From positions 7,590,227 through 7,654,226 of the forward strand of contig CM060478.1 of NCBI GenBank assembly GCA_030544235.1: a DNA stretch of 64,000 nt. The letters run 5' to 3'. Positions 21,701 through 35,800 of the stretch are shown in pieces; positions within the stretch are counted from its first letter, which is position 1; each line of letters begins with the position of its first letter. The DNA comes from Lepturacanthus savala. Its lineage: Eukaryota; Chordata; Actinopteri; Scombriformes; Trichiuridae. Both the position numbers and the translations under genes were made by a program. The notes under the pieces are model-generated. The model was not told the origin of the DNA and did not search any database. It saw only the letters and a program-made list of their open reading frames with translations.

Positions 21701-24700
21701 AAAATTTGTTCAAATAGTTCTGCATCCAACTCTCAATGCATTTGATCAGACCCCCAATATCAAAGATGATTATGCCCCAGTAGTATCATGGCTACTACAG
21801 ACCTTGAAATATGCCTTACTACCGTGATAAAATATTCAGTAATCACATGGGAGAAGAAGCTGCTGTAAAGCTAACAGTTTTTTTAGACCCGTTCCGACTA
21901 TGATCCTAGTTGCGCTGTGTAGCGTCACATGCACAGTGAAGTGTCATTTGTGCTCAGACTCTGAGCCTTCTGCCAGCGTCTGCATAGAAATACCAATCTG
22001 CCGCCACGAGAACGTTAGCAAAGAAAGACATCATATCCAGCCCGTATCTGCCTGCTGCTACCATAAAGCTGCCGGGCATGCTGCACGGTGGTTCTATGCA
22101 CGCAGTATGTGCAAATGGAAACCTGTCAGCAAAATCTGAGAAATGGCTTGTACACAGGCTGATAATGTAGTGCAGAGGCAGACAGCACAGGATTGGGTTA
22201 GAAGCAGAGGCGTATTCTCAAAGGACAGAACAGGAAGGGATCGATGCTAGGAGGTTTTTTGATCCCAGTTCAATTGGCTGGTCCACACAGGGTGCGTTGA
22301 CTGTGTGATTTGATGGCTTAGTCCTGGTCTAAATGTGCTGTGCATTAACATTTCAGAGTTCACCTTTTGTATTCTGTGTCTCACTACTTTACATTTTAAA
22401 GCTTTTAGACAGGTATTTATTTTTATACAAATGTTTCAATATTCAGATATTCATTTTAGCATGGCTAAATAATGATTGATTAGGTGCCAGTAATGTGTCG
22501 AGCTTTGGGATGATCCATCACATTAACATGGGGACAAATCATGTGTAATACAGTCTTGTTATGACCAACACTGATGTTGTCAAAGCAAGTTCCCAATGAT
22601 TACTCTGTGCAAATGCCTGAATCATTACGTATCTGTCAGGAAAAAAAAGAATACCAGCCTATATATATCATTGTCAGATTTTGTTAATCTCCAATACCAG
22701 TTCAATTAAAAATGCATCAGACTCAAATCAAGGCTTTTCAATGAAAGTGTCAAATCTATAAATCTTCAAATTACAGGAACTAATTTAAAGATAAGGTGCA
22801 GATTTTCCTAATAAAACAATGTATAGACTCTTCCAAAATAATTCCTCTCAACCATCACTCGGGAGCCACTCTAAGTGTGGTGGTGTATTTATCTGCAGAG
22901 ACCCTGCCGTCTCCCTTGTATTTCCTTATTTTCTTCTGATTGTGCTGTATTTGGCTTTATCAGGCCCCTTAGTGACGGTGACACACAAGTCATCCACATT
23001 GTATGATAAAAGCGGTGGTATTTGACAAGCTAGAGAACAAGTCGTTGCATCGCTGTGTTTTTATGTGCTTCAGTGTTTCTCTCAGTCGGTGTGTACAGGC
23101 TCATGTAGAGCAGAGACGCCATACCAGACAGGATGCATCTCTGCATTCACCTTTCTGCAAAAATCATGCTTGTGTGTTTATAGTCAGAAAATTACATTTC
23201 GCCAACTGTGAATTCTGTGCTTTTACAAATGCCAACCAACAAAACCGGCATACTCTACATTTAAAATATGCAGTTTCAGTGTTTACTTATGTGCAAGGTT
23301 TGTTCCTGCCTATTAAGCCAGTAGGTGGGTTTACCTAGCTCGGGTAGGTTTGCGTAGATGGGTCACTCAGGTTTTTAAATAAAGGAAGTATTTTTTACTT
23401 GTCATAGAACATGTGCAGTAGTGTATGGCATTTACAAGTCAGCTCTTTCAGCACAACGCTTTGAGACGTGAGAGGAATGAGCATGGTGAACCGTGGCTCC
23501 ACCGTATTAAGTGGTATCGCATAGATCAATGTACTCAAGCTCTACTGACATCAAAGGTATTAGATTGCCCCCCATTAGGGTAGTGCTTTGCCTCTTTCAC
23601 AGTCCTTGGTAACATTCAAGCTCAGTTTGATGCATCAGTTTCTCATGACAGTGGAACAGTATCGTTAGTCCCGTTTATTGACCATGAGGTGTTTCTCTTC
23701 CAGTTAGAATAGCCTCTGTGGGGAACCCAGGGTGAAACTGGAGGCCACTGAGGAATGCATCAATACTTAATCTTGTGCTCTGTGGTTTTTCGTTAAACCC
23801 ACTGAAATTCAGTTATTCTCTCTACTAGATAACTGATGTGTTCTCAGAGGACAACATCTTGGGTTTGCGGAGTAAATGGGACAATGATGCATCTCATCAC
23901 TCTCAAAATTAGACAACCGACCCAAAGAGAACGCAACATCAGTCGTCCACTCATTTAATTATCTTGCACAGTATCTCAGAAATCTCATTGACTTTGACAA
24001 AACCTATGGCAATTATGTATTTAAACCACTACATAAGCAAACCACACCACTACTCTACAAAATGACATATTTTTGCTGGTCGAAACAGCTGGGATGCTTG
24101 TTTTTCTGCTTGTTCATATTGCAGCCACTGCAGTTTTATCACCCCTTGCTACAACATTACATTTATAACAAACACACAACCTTAAAGTGCAAAGCATCTG
24201 GTTAGTGAATCATACCATAGCTAATCTAAACTACAGGTACTTGTATTTGAGTTGAACTCATACTTCATCAGCGTCTGCACTCTTGATAGATTGCTGCCCC
24301 TCCTCCCATCACAAAACCCCCTTTGTGCCGGGAGCATCGACAGTGATGGTGATTAATAAACAACGCCTCATGAAATTCACATCATCCTAGGATTCATAAT
24401 TGATGTCAAAATATGACTATAGAAACTTTGCGCCACACACATTCATTTTCATACCTTCATACCTACTTTGCCGTACGTATCAACATGTTCTGCCTTTGCC
24501 ATGTTCCAATAATGACTTTTCTCGTCTATGAAATTTTAATGCCATCCTTGTTTGACACATTTTTTTTTCCTTCTTCATAAAAGTTATCTAGTCAAAGAGA
24601 CCTGCTTTGAAAAAAACATTCTCTCTGGACCCAGGAACTCTCCAATTTGGTATTTCTCAGGGTATAATTATAGGAAGGTTAATGATCCTGTTGCATTATG

Positions 24701-27700
24701 TATTTTTCATGGTCTACTCTTCCACATGGTTTACCTTGACTCAACTCCTTTTTTCTCATCCACTGTACTACAATTGATTATATTAACAGTAATTATTATA
24801 GAAATAAGCTGAGCATTTTATTAGTTTTTAAAAAAAACCCTATTGAGAAGATGTTGCTGCTGTAATTGTTACTGTAAACCATTCCTGAGCAGAAAAGCTT
24901 TTTTGAATGGGTCTATCTCCCTTTATACTGTATTACCTGGTGGCTGACCTGCTTTCAAACAATTTTCTCAGACCGCCAATTAACCAGAAGCAAAGCCTGT
25001 TAGAATGTTATGCAAGCTATGCACCTACTCATAAAGTCTGAGTTACAGCCACATAACTATTTCTGAAAGCTGGGTCCTACTCCCACATTACAAACTTCTT
25101 TTATCATCAGATAACACATGTGAGCATTATAACTTGAATTTGGGTTTTGGCTCAATTGGAGGTGTTATTGTAAGTACACAAAGACTCACGCACACTTTCC
25201 CTTAGACCAGTATAACATTTTGCATGCCCCTTGACATGGGCTTCCTGCCAATATCAGCTTGACCACAGGAGCCAATCGCCTACTGAGAACCCCTGTGGAG
25301 CCTACTCAGCATATCATCCTGGTGTGTCAGCAGCTTCCAGACTCCCTATAGAGAAAAAGATGTTGTCGTTCTCCCACTGACTCCATTGTAGATCAAATCC
25401 ACACTGCGGTTGTCTGCATGGTCTGGGTATAGTTTTAAGAAAGGTTGGTAGAGTCGACTCTGCAGACTGTAGGCACTTTTTCCTCTCTGGCCCCGTTCAC
25501 CATTCACCTGGTTTCTCAAGTACCAATTGACTGAAATTATACGAATTATGGCATCAACAGTCATTGATTTGAGATAACTACCATTATCAAAACAAATGAA
25601 AGTAATTAAAACCTTTCTTGCTTAGTGTGGATGTTGCATGTAGACTCTTTAAGTGTTTGAACACTACTGCAGCATCTATGTCGAAAATCAACCACTGGAA
25701 GCTGGGAAAGAAAATTGCTGTATAGCTGAAGACTTTAATAGGCTGCACTTGGAAAAACATTCATTCAAATGCTTTTGAATGGGTAGTTACACAAGATTTG
25801 TTGATTGAGTCCCCTTTGTCAGACGATGACTGTCAAGGGTGTTATTGAACACTAAACTCATTAATTGACTGAGGTACTTCACTTCTGCAGTGTGGTTTTA
25901 CTGGTCAATCAGCCCAAAGACAATCTAGATAGTGATTTGAAGTCAGCGTAAAGCATTTGTGTCATGAAAGATCTATAGTGCCTCCCACATAACTCTTCTC
26001 TTTTCCCAGCATATGTGAACCAGCTTGGGTACATGGGTGGAAAATGCCTCTGATGCTGAGGCGATGCTTACAGGAAATGCTGTGTCCGCTCTAATTATCC
26101 CCTTAGCATGGAACAAAGACCAAATCTCTCATGCCCCTGAACTGAAGAGCAGCTCCTTTCACCAGGCCAGTTAAAGGAAGGGGGGCTACTTTTGTTTTGC
26201 TTCCCATTACATGGTGACTCATACTTCGAGGAAACACTGCGATGGTTCAGACATGGATCGATGAGTAAAAAGAAGTGGAGGTGGATGCTTAATTGCAGTG
26301 TCTGTCATGCAGAATCTTATTCTTAATCTTTGATTGATAATTTACATTTATTATATTGACGTTTAATATATAAAATCATCTATCATATAAAGTGTTAGAA
26401 ATATATCTGGCTCTTTCAGTAATTGCTCCAGCTACTCACTAACTTTATATCTGCTATTTGGCTGACCTGCTCGCATAGAAATTTCTCAGACTGCCAAAAA
26501 AAAAGTAGCAAAGCCTGTTTGAGAGCTACTCATAAAAACTTGTTTTAAGTACATAAAAACACACACACTCTCTCTCAGGCTAGATTAACACTTTGCATGC
26601 CCCTTGACATGGGCTTCATGCCAATATCAGTTCATCCACACCAGCCAATCGCCCACTGTGAACCCCTGTAGAGCCTACTCAGCATATCATCCTGGTGTGT
26701 CAGTAGCTTCCAGACTCCCTATAGGGGAAAAAGTTGTCGCTCTCCCACAGACTCCATTGTAGATCAAATCCATGCTGCAGTTGTCTGCATGGTTTGGCCG
26801 TAGTTATTTGTGCAGTTTGGTGATGGGTAGTTTAAAATGAGATTAGCAGTGAGGTTTTTCTTGAAATGGATGCACTGCGAAGCTACATTAATGAGTGCAG
26901 TGCAAATGGCCTGTTAAACCAAAACAATGGTCTACAAGTCATTTAAAAAATCCAGAGATCCGACAGGAATCTACAGGGTTCTCTGGGGGTTCTTCACTAC
27001 AAATGACCAGTTATACATTACATAGTCAACTGATCCATTACTCAAATTTAGGGATGCACTGAAATGAAAATTTGAAAACTCCTTCTTCTTCTTTGGGATT
27101 TTAAGGCAGTGGCATCGCTGCCATCTGCAGGACTAGTACTGAGAATGAAAGACGAGTACTAATACTAGTACGCCAAACAGTGGCGTGTGTCATATGCCAC
27201 TATTCGGCCTCACTTTTACTTTACTCCACAGAAGGCCAAATATGGCGTTTTTTGCAGTAGTCTGCCAAATATATTCGGTTACCAAATATTCGCTGCACCT
27301 TTGATTAAAATGTTAATTCATGCAGCATTGGCTCTAGTAAATTGAAATCGAGACATTTTGATAGTGGAATGAACCTTTTTAATAATCAAGCAAATGCAAA
27401 CTGGGTTAGCGGTTGTACTAGCTGCCATCTCTGTCATGTTTGACTGACATGTCTGCCTGGAATTTCAGACTACTCAACAGACTCAGTTTAAGTTAATGTT
27501 GGTGTCAGAGATGGAGGGAAATTCATTATTATTCTCACTCATCTAAAAAAAAGCACTGAACTGCTGAGTCTATGAACCTGACAGTATTTACAACTGTAGT
27601 CTTATTTCCCTTTTTCCCTTTAACACCTTCAGGGATATCAATGTTCAGGATACAGTGTCTTTGTGTGTCTGCATCAGGGTACAGTCAGAGCCATATGAGA

Positions 27701-30700
27701 GGATTAGCTATGTACAAAAGACTGATTGGGGAGAATTCATACTGGATTAGACTGACTTCCAGACTAAACATGTAAAACACGCCTTGTGTCTTTGGCCTGT
27801 CTTTTCTATGGTCATGGTACCTAGCCCCATCATGTGTTTTATTTTCTTATGCTGACTCTACGTCTGCATGGGCAGGAGCTGAATATATCAGGTTATGAGC
27901 TTCAGAAGCTGAGTGACTTTTAAGGAGGAGCTGTATGAGTGAGCATCACGCCTGCTGTGCTCACATCTGTACAAACACACCACACATAGGCAGAACCGAA
28001 CAGAAACAATGTTCAATCAGTAACAAAGAGGATGGAGAGGAGGTCGGCCAGTAGAAGCTTTCAGCGGCCCACTTTGCAGAACTTGCAATTCAAATTCAAA
28101 GACTGATTGACTGATTCCTCTGGGTTTTTCTGCAAGTGCATTGTACTGATTGAAACCAGTTAAATGGTAGTCTACTGTAAGCCTTTTATACCTTTTAAGT
28201 AGCCCAAATTTTCACTATATAGACTTCATCCTCTTAAAGGAAAATAAGGTTGTCCCAAAGATGGCTCGCTGTTGATTTGTAGACTCTGATTATCTAGTGT
28301 GTTAAGGCCCATCCATACCCTGTGTGTGTGTGTCAGTTACGTCAGTAATTCTTGTCGATATTCTAAACACTTCACGTTAGTTCTCATGTGAGTTTTCGAT
28401 ATAAAATGTTGTTTGGTGACCAGGCGGAGAATTCAGAGACCTTGTTATAGACTGTGCGCTCAAGTATATTTGATGGGAATGTCAGGAGTGAAATGGGTCT
28501 GTAGTAACAGACTGAACAGAGTTGTCAGACTCTCCCAGTTTAACTGTTCAACACACCATATCATCATTTTAAGATTATAAGTCTAGAAAATCAGAATTGA
28601 CACTTTCAGGGTTGTCAAGCAATCTGGCCTGTCAGTCTGTGAGCTTACAGTGTGGAGCTGAACATTAGTATTTCTCAGAGTCTAGAGTTCACTCTTCAAT
28701 ACTTGAGTCTCTTTTGTCACTTTAACAATGTCTTCGCCATATTTCCCTTCATCTCTGCTGTTATTTCTTCTGTTTGTCGAAATGATCAATCAAGGACTGA
28801 ATGCAATGAGCAAGACTGACGAAGACTTTTGGTATGAGGTTGGACTCCCAACTTGCATGTCTTCATTATTTTTACTTGTTTTGTTTTTTAAATTAGTATC
28901 TCTTTTAAATATATTTTGTGTCATTTTTGTGTCTATATTTGACAATTAAAAGTGTGGATAGAAAGGAAATGTGAGTAGAGAGATGGGGATTACAAATGCA
29001 GAAAAGGTTCATTAATGTCATTGAACTACAGCTTTTCTGATGCTTTTCAGTAAGAAAATCTGTCAAAAATTTAAATGCAACAGTATTTGTTGAGCTAGAG
29101 ACCTTTTCTGAAAGGTCTCTAACTCTAACTAATAGAGTTGGGGCAACACCTTTTTTAATAAGGGCTTAATGAAAATAATATTATCATACTATTTATAGTT
29201 TGAATCTATTCTGTTGCATTTATGAGTTTCTTTTTGCTGACTTGAGAGTAAATCCCTCCCATCCAACCACCGTCCCTTTCAGGACATATTTTAAATCTCT
29301 ACTACAAACTGGACAGGTCAGTTCATCAGTAGAACACACATCCACCCAAGGCAATGAGCCAAAAGACCTAATTGTGCCATTAGAAATATTGATATAATAA
29401 AAAAAGATGAATGATTGTAGTGCTGTGTTGTTTTTCTGAAATAAGAATCCTGTGTGTGAGCTCAGAGGTTCTTACCAATTAAGCTAGCATTTCAAATTAA
29501 AAGTTTTCATCTAGAGATCAAACTCAATTTAAGCTTGAAACTGTTGATCGTGATGAAAATCTTAGTGGCTGGATTTCTCCAATTTTTTTTTGCGATAGAT
29601 CTAAAACAAATTTTAATCATTTGCCACACTGTGAATTTTTCATGAGTCATTTCAATTAGGAGATACTCGTTTTCTGGGGACAGAATGTAACGCACATTGA
29701 GAATACAAAGGCTTTGGTTTATTGGACTCTCGTCGTGATGTAGTATGAATTTCAGGGAAGTGAAGCTCAGTAGAATTGATATCCCCCATGGAGCCCAGCC
29801 CAGACACTGGCTGTGCTGATGATACGTTGCAGGGATCCAGGTTGAGAACTGCGTCCAGTGAATTCAGATCCGTTGCTAGAGTGATGACTGTAGTAACTGA
29901 AACGACAGTTGACAGCTATGACAGGAGAAACCGAAGTTGAGATTTGACAGCTCGAGTGTAATTGGCTTACGGATGGTGAGGCAACATCTGATTGGTGTGA
30001 GTATGATAGTTGCTTCCCCTGAGGTGGGAAACGTGAAGAGTAAAGGGGAAGGGACAGATAGTGGGAATATGAATGAATGAGAACCAGTGTCTTCCTGTCT
30101 GAATTCATGCTTAGCTTCAGTTATTTTAAGTTCTGATGTCATGGTGGTAAGTCAGTAATTAAAAATCATAGACACACAGTCTTCACAAGGATAAAATAAA
30201 TGAAGAGGAACACATTAATGATATAAAGTAAGGTAAAACGGAGCAACCACAGTCATTTAAGACTATCCAGAGACTATCAAGAGTCTTTAGCTGCCCCTTA
30301 AAAGGTCCACAGAAACAGGCCCATAGGTCCTGGGGAGCTTGTTCCAGAGTTTGTGTGCCACAGATTCAAAGGCTCTGTTACCTTTAGTCTGAACACCTCC
30401 AAGGTCATCTGCTAACATAAGAGTGAAGAAGGTCACATGTATGCAGGCGCTTGGCCAGTTAGTGAACACAGGGACCTAAAAGTGAATCCTAAAAGACACA
30501 GGAAGCGTCAGGGAGGGCAAGATGGATGTAACATGACATGACGTTAGCATTCCAGCAGCAGGACTTTGGACCAGTTGGAGATGATCCAAAAGATGATTTG
30601 CTAAGGCAGGTGAAAAGTGAGTTGCTATGGTCGAGCAGAGAAAATATAAAAGCATGGACAGTCATTTCCAACTCTGCATGTGACGTAATAGATCTTAATT

Positions 30701-32852
30701 TAGCTATGTTTCTAAGGTAGAAAAAGCAGGAGTGATCGAAAGTACCACTGAGATTTTCTTAGTGTTCATTACAATTTAGGCATCCCAAGTAGTTCACCAC
30801 CTTAGAGAGAGTATTATCTGCAGAAATAAAGACGTTAGATAAGACAAAGAATAGACAACCACAAAAAAAGGCCATAATCTGAATCTATACAAAATATTTA
30901 TTGTAATATTCTGGACTATTTTGAGCCCCCTCTCAAAGCTGGGTTTTCAGTTTATTACAGAAAATCAGATTGTATTCTATCGATTCTCAAAGCTAAGAGA
31001 TTGTACCAGTCCAATGTCCTGTACAGTGCAGTCATAAAGTATTAGGACAGTAATATATTTGGGATTATTGTGGCTCTTGTGGCGCCAGCGCATTGGATTT
31101 GAAACGGAACAGTGGCACTTAAGTTAAAGTGCAGCTTTCCAGCTCAGAGCGTTTTAGCAGGTACGTGTGTGAGAGCCCTGCGTTATTTAGTGCTCCCATG
31201 TTAGGTACCTGCTGCACTCATTTCCAGGTTGTGTTGTGGAAGGCCGCGGATTGGAGGGAGGTGTCATACGCCCCGTTTCCACCCAGGTAGCAGCTTCAGT
31301 TAATTTGTTTGACGTCACCAGCTGCGGCTGCGGCTGCAGCGCAACCAAGGCCTGCAGCCAAAAAACCTGCAGCTGCCATGCTGCAAGTCTCAGTTGCAAT
31401 GACTACTGCAAGTGTGATTGTCTATTGCTGTCAGCCATTCACTGTACATGAAGACAAAGAGAAAGAAGATGAGAAAGAGATGATGAAGAGGTTGAAGGCC
31501 TTTGAATGTGACGTGGTTGTTGTTCTAAGTCAACTTTAAATTAATTTAGTGCTGTTTCCTGTATTCTGTGATGTATTATCTAAATATCCTATATGTAAAT
31601 AGGATTTTTCTTAGTGTTTTCATCTTTTAAATGAACTAACCGGGACAATAGCTGATGATTTTTTTTTTCCACTTTGCTGTTTTTAATGGTTATTGTAATT
31701 CAGACATGACAATTAGGCCAGAAATGTTTTCTAATATTTTATATGCACTATGCAGTATATTACAATTAAATTTAATTTGCACTAAAGTCTGGGATGGTTT
31801 TTGATTCCTTTTACTTGATAATGAGATACTTAGGCTAATTAAAACATGGATTAAGACTCTAAGATCACCTTTCTTAGATAACCAGAAGCAAGATTGTACC
31901 CATTTCCTGGATTCTGCCTAATCTTTTACATAATTTATGGAAATTTTGCAAATGAGGAAAGGTTTTATGACTGCACCATGGTAATAGATGGATTTCTAGA
32001 CATCACGAACATGGATTTACATGGATTTTCTTAGACTCTTAGATCAGCTTTCTAAGATGAATAGAAGTAAAAATTAAAGTCGTTTCCAGCGAATTAATTA
32101 GCTCAGTATGCTAATTTCCCTAATTGCCCAATGTGCAACTTTTAGCAACCAAGTTGAATTTCATCCACTGAGCCTATAGATGATTTTTTAACCATAAAAT
32201 TCCATAGGCAACACCATTACTGGATCCAAATAATTTCCAGTAGACTACACTGCTATTGCTGTTCAAACTTGAGGTATCACTGTCCTAATACTTCACGACT
32301 GCTCTCATGTGAAGTGTACCATGGGTGAAATGCAGCTGAACTCATGCTGATGGATTCTTTCTCTCTTCTCTCCTCTCTTTTTTTTCTTCACAGTGAACTT
32401 TGACCACTTCCAGATATTGCGGGCCATTGGGAAGGGGAGCTTTGGAAAGGTAATGTGACCTCCATTTTTCATACAGTGGGCGCGTATGTTCTGCACCCTC
32501 AATTACCCGGCACAGCCATTTATCTCCGCTAACGAATCAGAGGAGGCCAGGCAGAACGGGCCGCCAGAGATTACACCAGTTGTTATCATATTATGCCGCC
32601 TAAAAGATAAATAATTTTTCCTTTTTTAGTGGTGGTAATAATACATATGGCTTGTGTCATTCTTTCTATAAAGTCACCTAGAGGAAAGCCAATTTACTTT
32701 TCGTCTCTCGCCAGCCAGCCAGTCTGTTTGTAGTTTTGACCCCACGTCTCCATTTAATTATAGAGAAGCACAATGGTGTGGTGACATTTGTCATCATGCT
32801 CAGTGGTCGTGCTGAATGCAGCTGAGAGGAAAACTCGGCTTGTGTGCGCACA

Positions 32853-32899
<47 letters not shown>

Positions 32900-35800
32900 C
32901 CGCGCTGCATATTGTGAAACCAAATTACAGCAGTTCTTTTCAACCTGGTCTCAGGTGCAAATATCATCTTCGGAGACCATTGTTGACAAAGCGGGCGTTT
33001 TGGATTGGCTTGTGGGGCCATTCCTCAATTGGAGAATTCCTTTGTTTTTATACTGAAAAGGCTGTGTGAGATTTCAGTAATGAATTCAGGGGAAAACGTG
33101 TGTGTGTTGATGTGCAATTAGGCTCAAGATATTGGAATAGTTTATCTTCATTTTGAATCCCAAATATCACAGCTAATGTTTGTTCATTATACTTCTGTCT
33201 GTGCAAATTTCTTCCGCTTTGCACGTCTTAAAAATTATTATTATTTTTTTTTTCAAAAACATGTCCCACTGTTCTATGGAAAGTCATTGCCCAATGCTGA
33301 ATACATTACCATATGAATTTATGTTAATTTTACTTATTGCTTTGTTCCCCCAAGCTGCTGTCACTTCCCTTATGATCCTGAAAGGAGTAAGCCAGGAAAT
33401 ACACTGTGTGCAGGCCCCGGCTTCAGAGACCGAAGAGCCAGGCAGCTCAGATGATGTGGTGCATCAAATACTTTATTTACACTCACTCCAGATTATTTGC
33501 AGCACATGTTAAATGTAAATAAATGTTCATTCGTGTTTTGGGGATATGAAATTTAAACATGAAAAAGTAGAAAACTGCTTGCGGGGAAAACAAAAGCCAA
33601 GAGGGATGCTCTTAAAGAAAAAAAGACACAGGTGTCACAGGAAAGTATAGTTTAGTCTTTTGTCGTTTCATCTTTGAACCGTGCGTCGAAACATGAGAAA
33701 CCGACCGCTGCATCCAACACGCAGGGAAAATGCAAGTTCTCGCCTGAGAGGGCTGGCTTCATAGTTAGGCAGTATCTGCAACAGTCATGCAGACAATTTA
33801 ATGGAGAAACAAACAAACAGACACAAAACACACTTGCGCAGCCGGACAGATGCTCACAGAGGCGTCCAGATAAAGTTTGTCCTCGTCAGAGGTCATCGTA
33901 TCTGTGATATTCTGGCCCAGTATGGCCTCACTCTGAGTTCCTGGTGTTTCTGAATACGTAAACAGCACAAGCCTCGTGTATGAGTAGGGAATGTAGATAA
34001 AGATGGTAATTTATTACAAAAGAAAAGCACCATAAATAACAGCAATTGATAGTCTATTATTTTATTTTCACTGTAGCAATATGAAACAGGATCTGTATAT
34101 TCCTGCTTGTGTATGTGCTCCACATAAATGGGTTCTTTGTTGTGCAGTGTGCATGTTGCGCAGCTCGTTCTTGCGCAGCTTGAGGCTGCGAAGTACTGTA
34201 GAAGCTTGAAAGCTGTGAACAGGGAAGCTCTATTCTCTGTCTTTCTCTTTCTGTCTCCTTTTGTGCACCTGTAGTCTCAGGGCAAGTGTCTCTTTCTACC
34301 AATATTCTCACTGTCACTCACAACAGCTTCTTTCGATGTCTTCCCCTGTCTTGCAAACTGTGCAGACCACAAGAATCTTACGATTTTTTTTTTTTGTATT
34401 TCTTTTGTCATATTAAAGGCAGAGCATGCAGGATTTCCATTAAGAAAATGTAATATAATCTCATGCAGATATGTAAACCTTCTCAATCATCACACACAAT
34501 GAAAAAAGTGGAAAATACATATGCATGTTGTCTTTATGAGAGAAATAATCTGCTCTTTACACAGGGGTGCACATACACTATTAAAGCCTGTGTTACGTTT
34601 AGGGCCAAATTCTACCAGGTGAGATAATGCAGAATCCACATGCAGTGGTTGGCATAGGGGCACTGCGGGTTACAGTTGTGTGAACTATAAATATCTGCTC
34701 ATTAGTAGGATAAACACTGTGCATCAGCTCCTCTACTGCACAAGTCCAAATCAGCTTTTATATCTGGTCGGGTTTGTGCTTTGAGTGTGCATCCAAAAGA
34801 TGTTTATTGTTTAGCTGCACTATTAAAAGACGACAGACGCTTGTTTATGACATGTCTCCGCTCAGGCTCCGACTATAAGTGCATCTTTTTTTGGGGGCTT
34901 TTATTAAATTTGGCACGAACAAGCACAGATTCAGATTCAGTATCAACTCGAGGGTTTATGTCTAACATATAAACGATTTAAAAGGAAAAAGTCAAAGCTG
35001 TGTTGTCTGCTCTCAGCTATATTCAAATCTCACTCTTTGTTGACAAAAATCTCATACTCTTTTTTTTTTTTCCTCTTCTTTTCCCCTCTTTTGTCTCAGG
35101 GCAAAATCACCCTCCTTCCCCTCTGTTTCTCATGATATATCAGCGCAGGTATCTCTCTCGCTCCCTTCCATTCCTCTCCTTTTGATACATAAGCTTGAGT
35201 TTCTGTCTCTAACCACCTGCTGTTCCACCCACAATTCAATTCAAGTGTTTAATGGCCACAACAGTAAAGAAAGCTGTGTTGGCAAAACAATAATCAAAAT
35301 AAAATATAGCTCTAAGTGTAGCCTCTCTAGTTTACTTCTCCCTCTCACGTTTTGAGGCATCTGTTGTCTGGCGGGTGGTGAAGAGTGATGTTGTGTAGGT
35401 GTGATTATTTCCTCAGCAGTGGACGACAGAGCTCATTTGTAATACTCCTGCTACAGGGCTGGGTGGTCATATACCACACCAGAGTGAGGATCATTGCCTG
35501 CTTCCCTGTTGCTTTCTCTCCCTCCCATCACTCGTTCCTTATCCTCTACCTTTTTTACCCCCATGCGAGTCGCACTTTTGGCCCCCATTTGTCACTCCAT
35601 CTCACCGGCTCAGGCTGTAGCGGAGGCAGCCGTTTCAGCCCCAGAGCTCATTAAGGCCTGTACTGGGAGAGCTTCGGGGGTGGGGGGGGGGATTCGAAAC
35701 TCGAGGGGGACATGGCAGTCATTTGCACTGACAGCGGCTCAGTGACAGCTCCTTAATGCCGACAGTCAGACGGACAGCTAAACATCTAAACAGCGAGAGG

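Larger units (their letters stand above)
8019..32393 (+). other. stk32c intron 1 (24.4 kb)
   Basis: This long intron is mostly AT-rich unique sequence. Recognisable contents are a poly-G run, (TA)n, two hAT-like elements, an (AC)n run, a local duplication, a LINE fragment and a 1.28 kb transposon. Between these (about 8.6-12.9, 13.5-24.9 and 27.3-30.2 kb) I see no credible exon, though small regulatory elements are likely. Confidence 0.7.
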
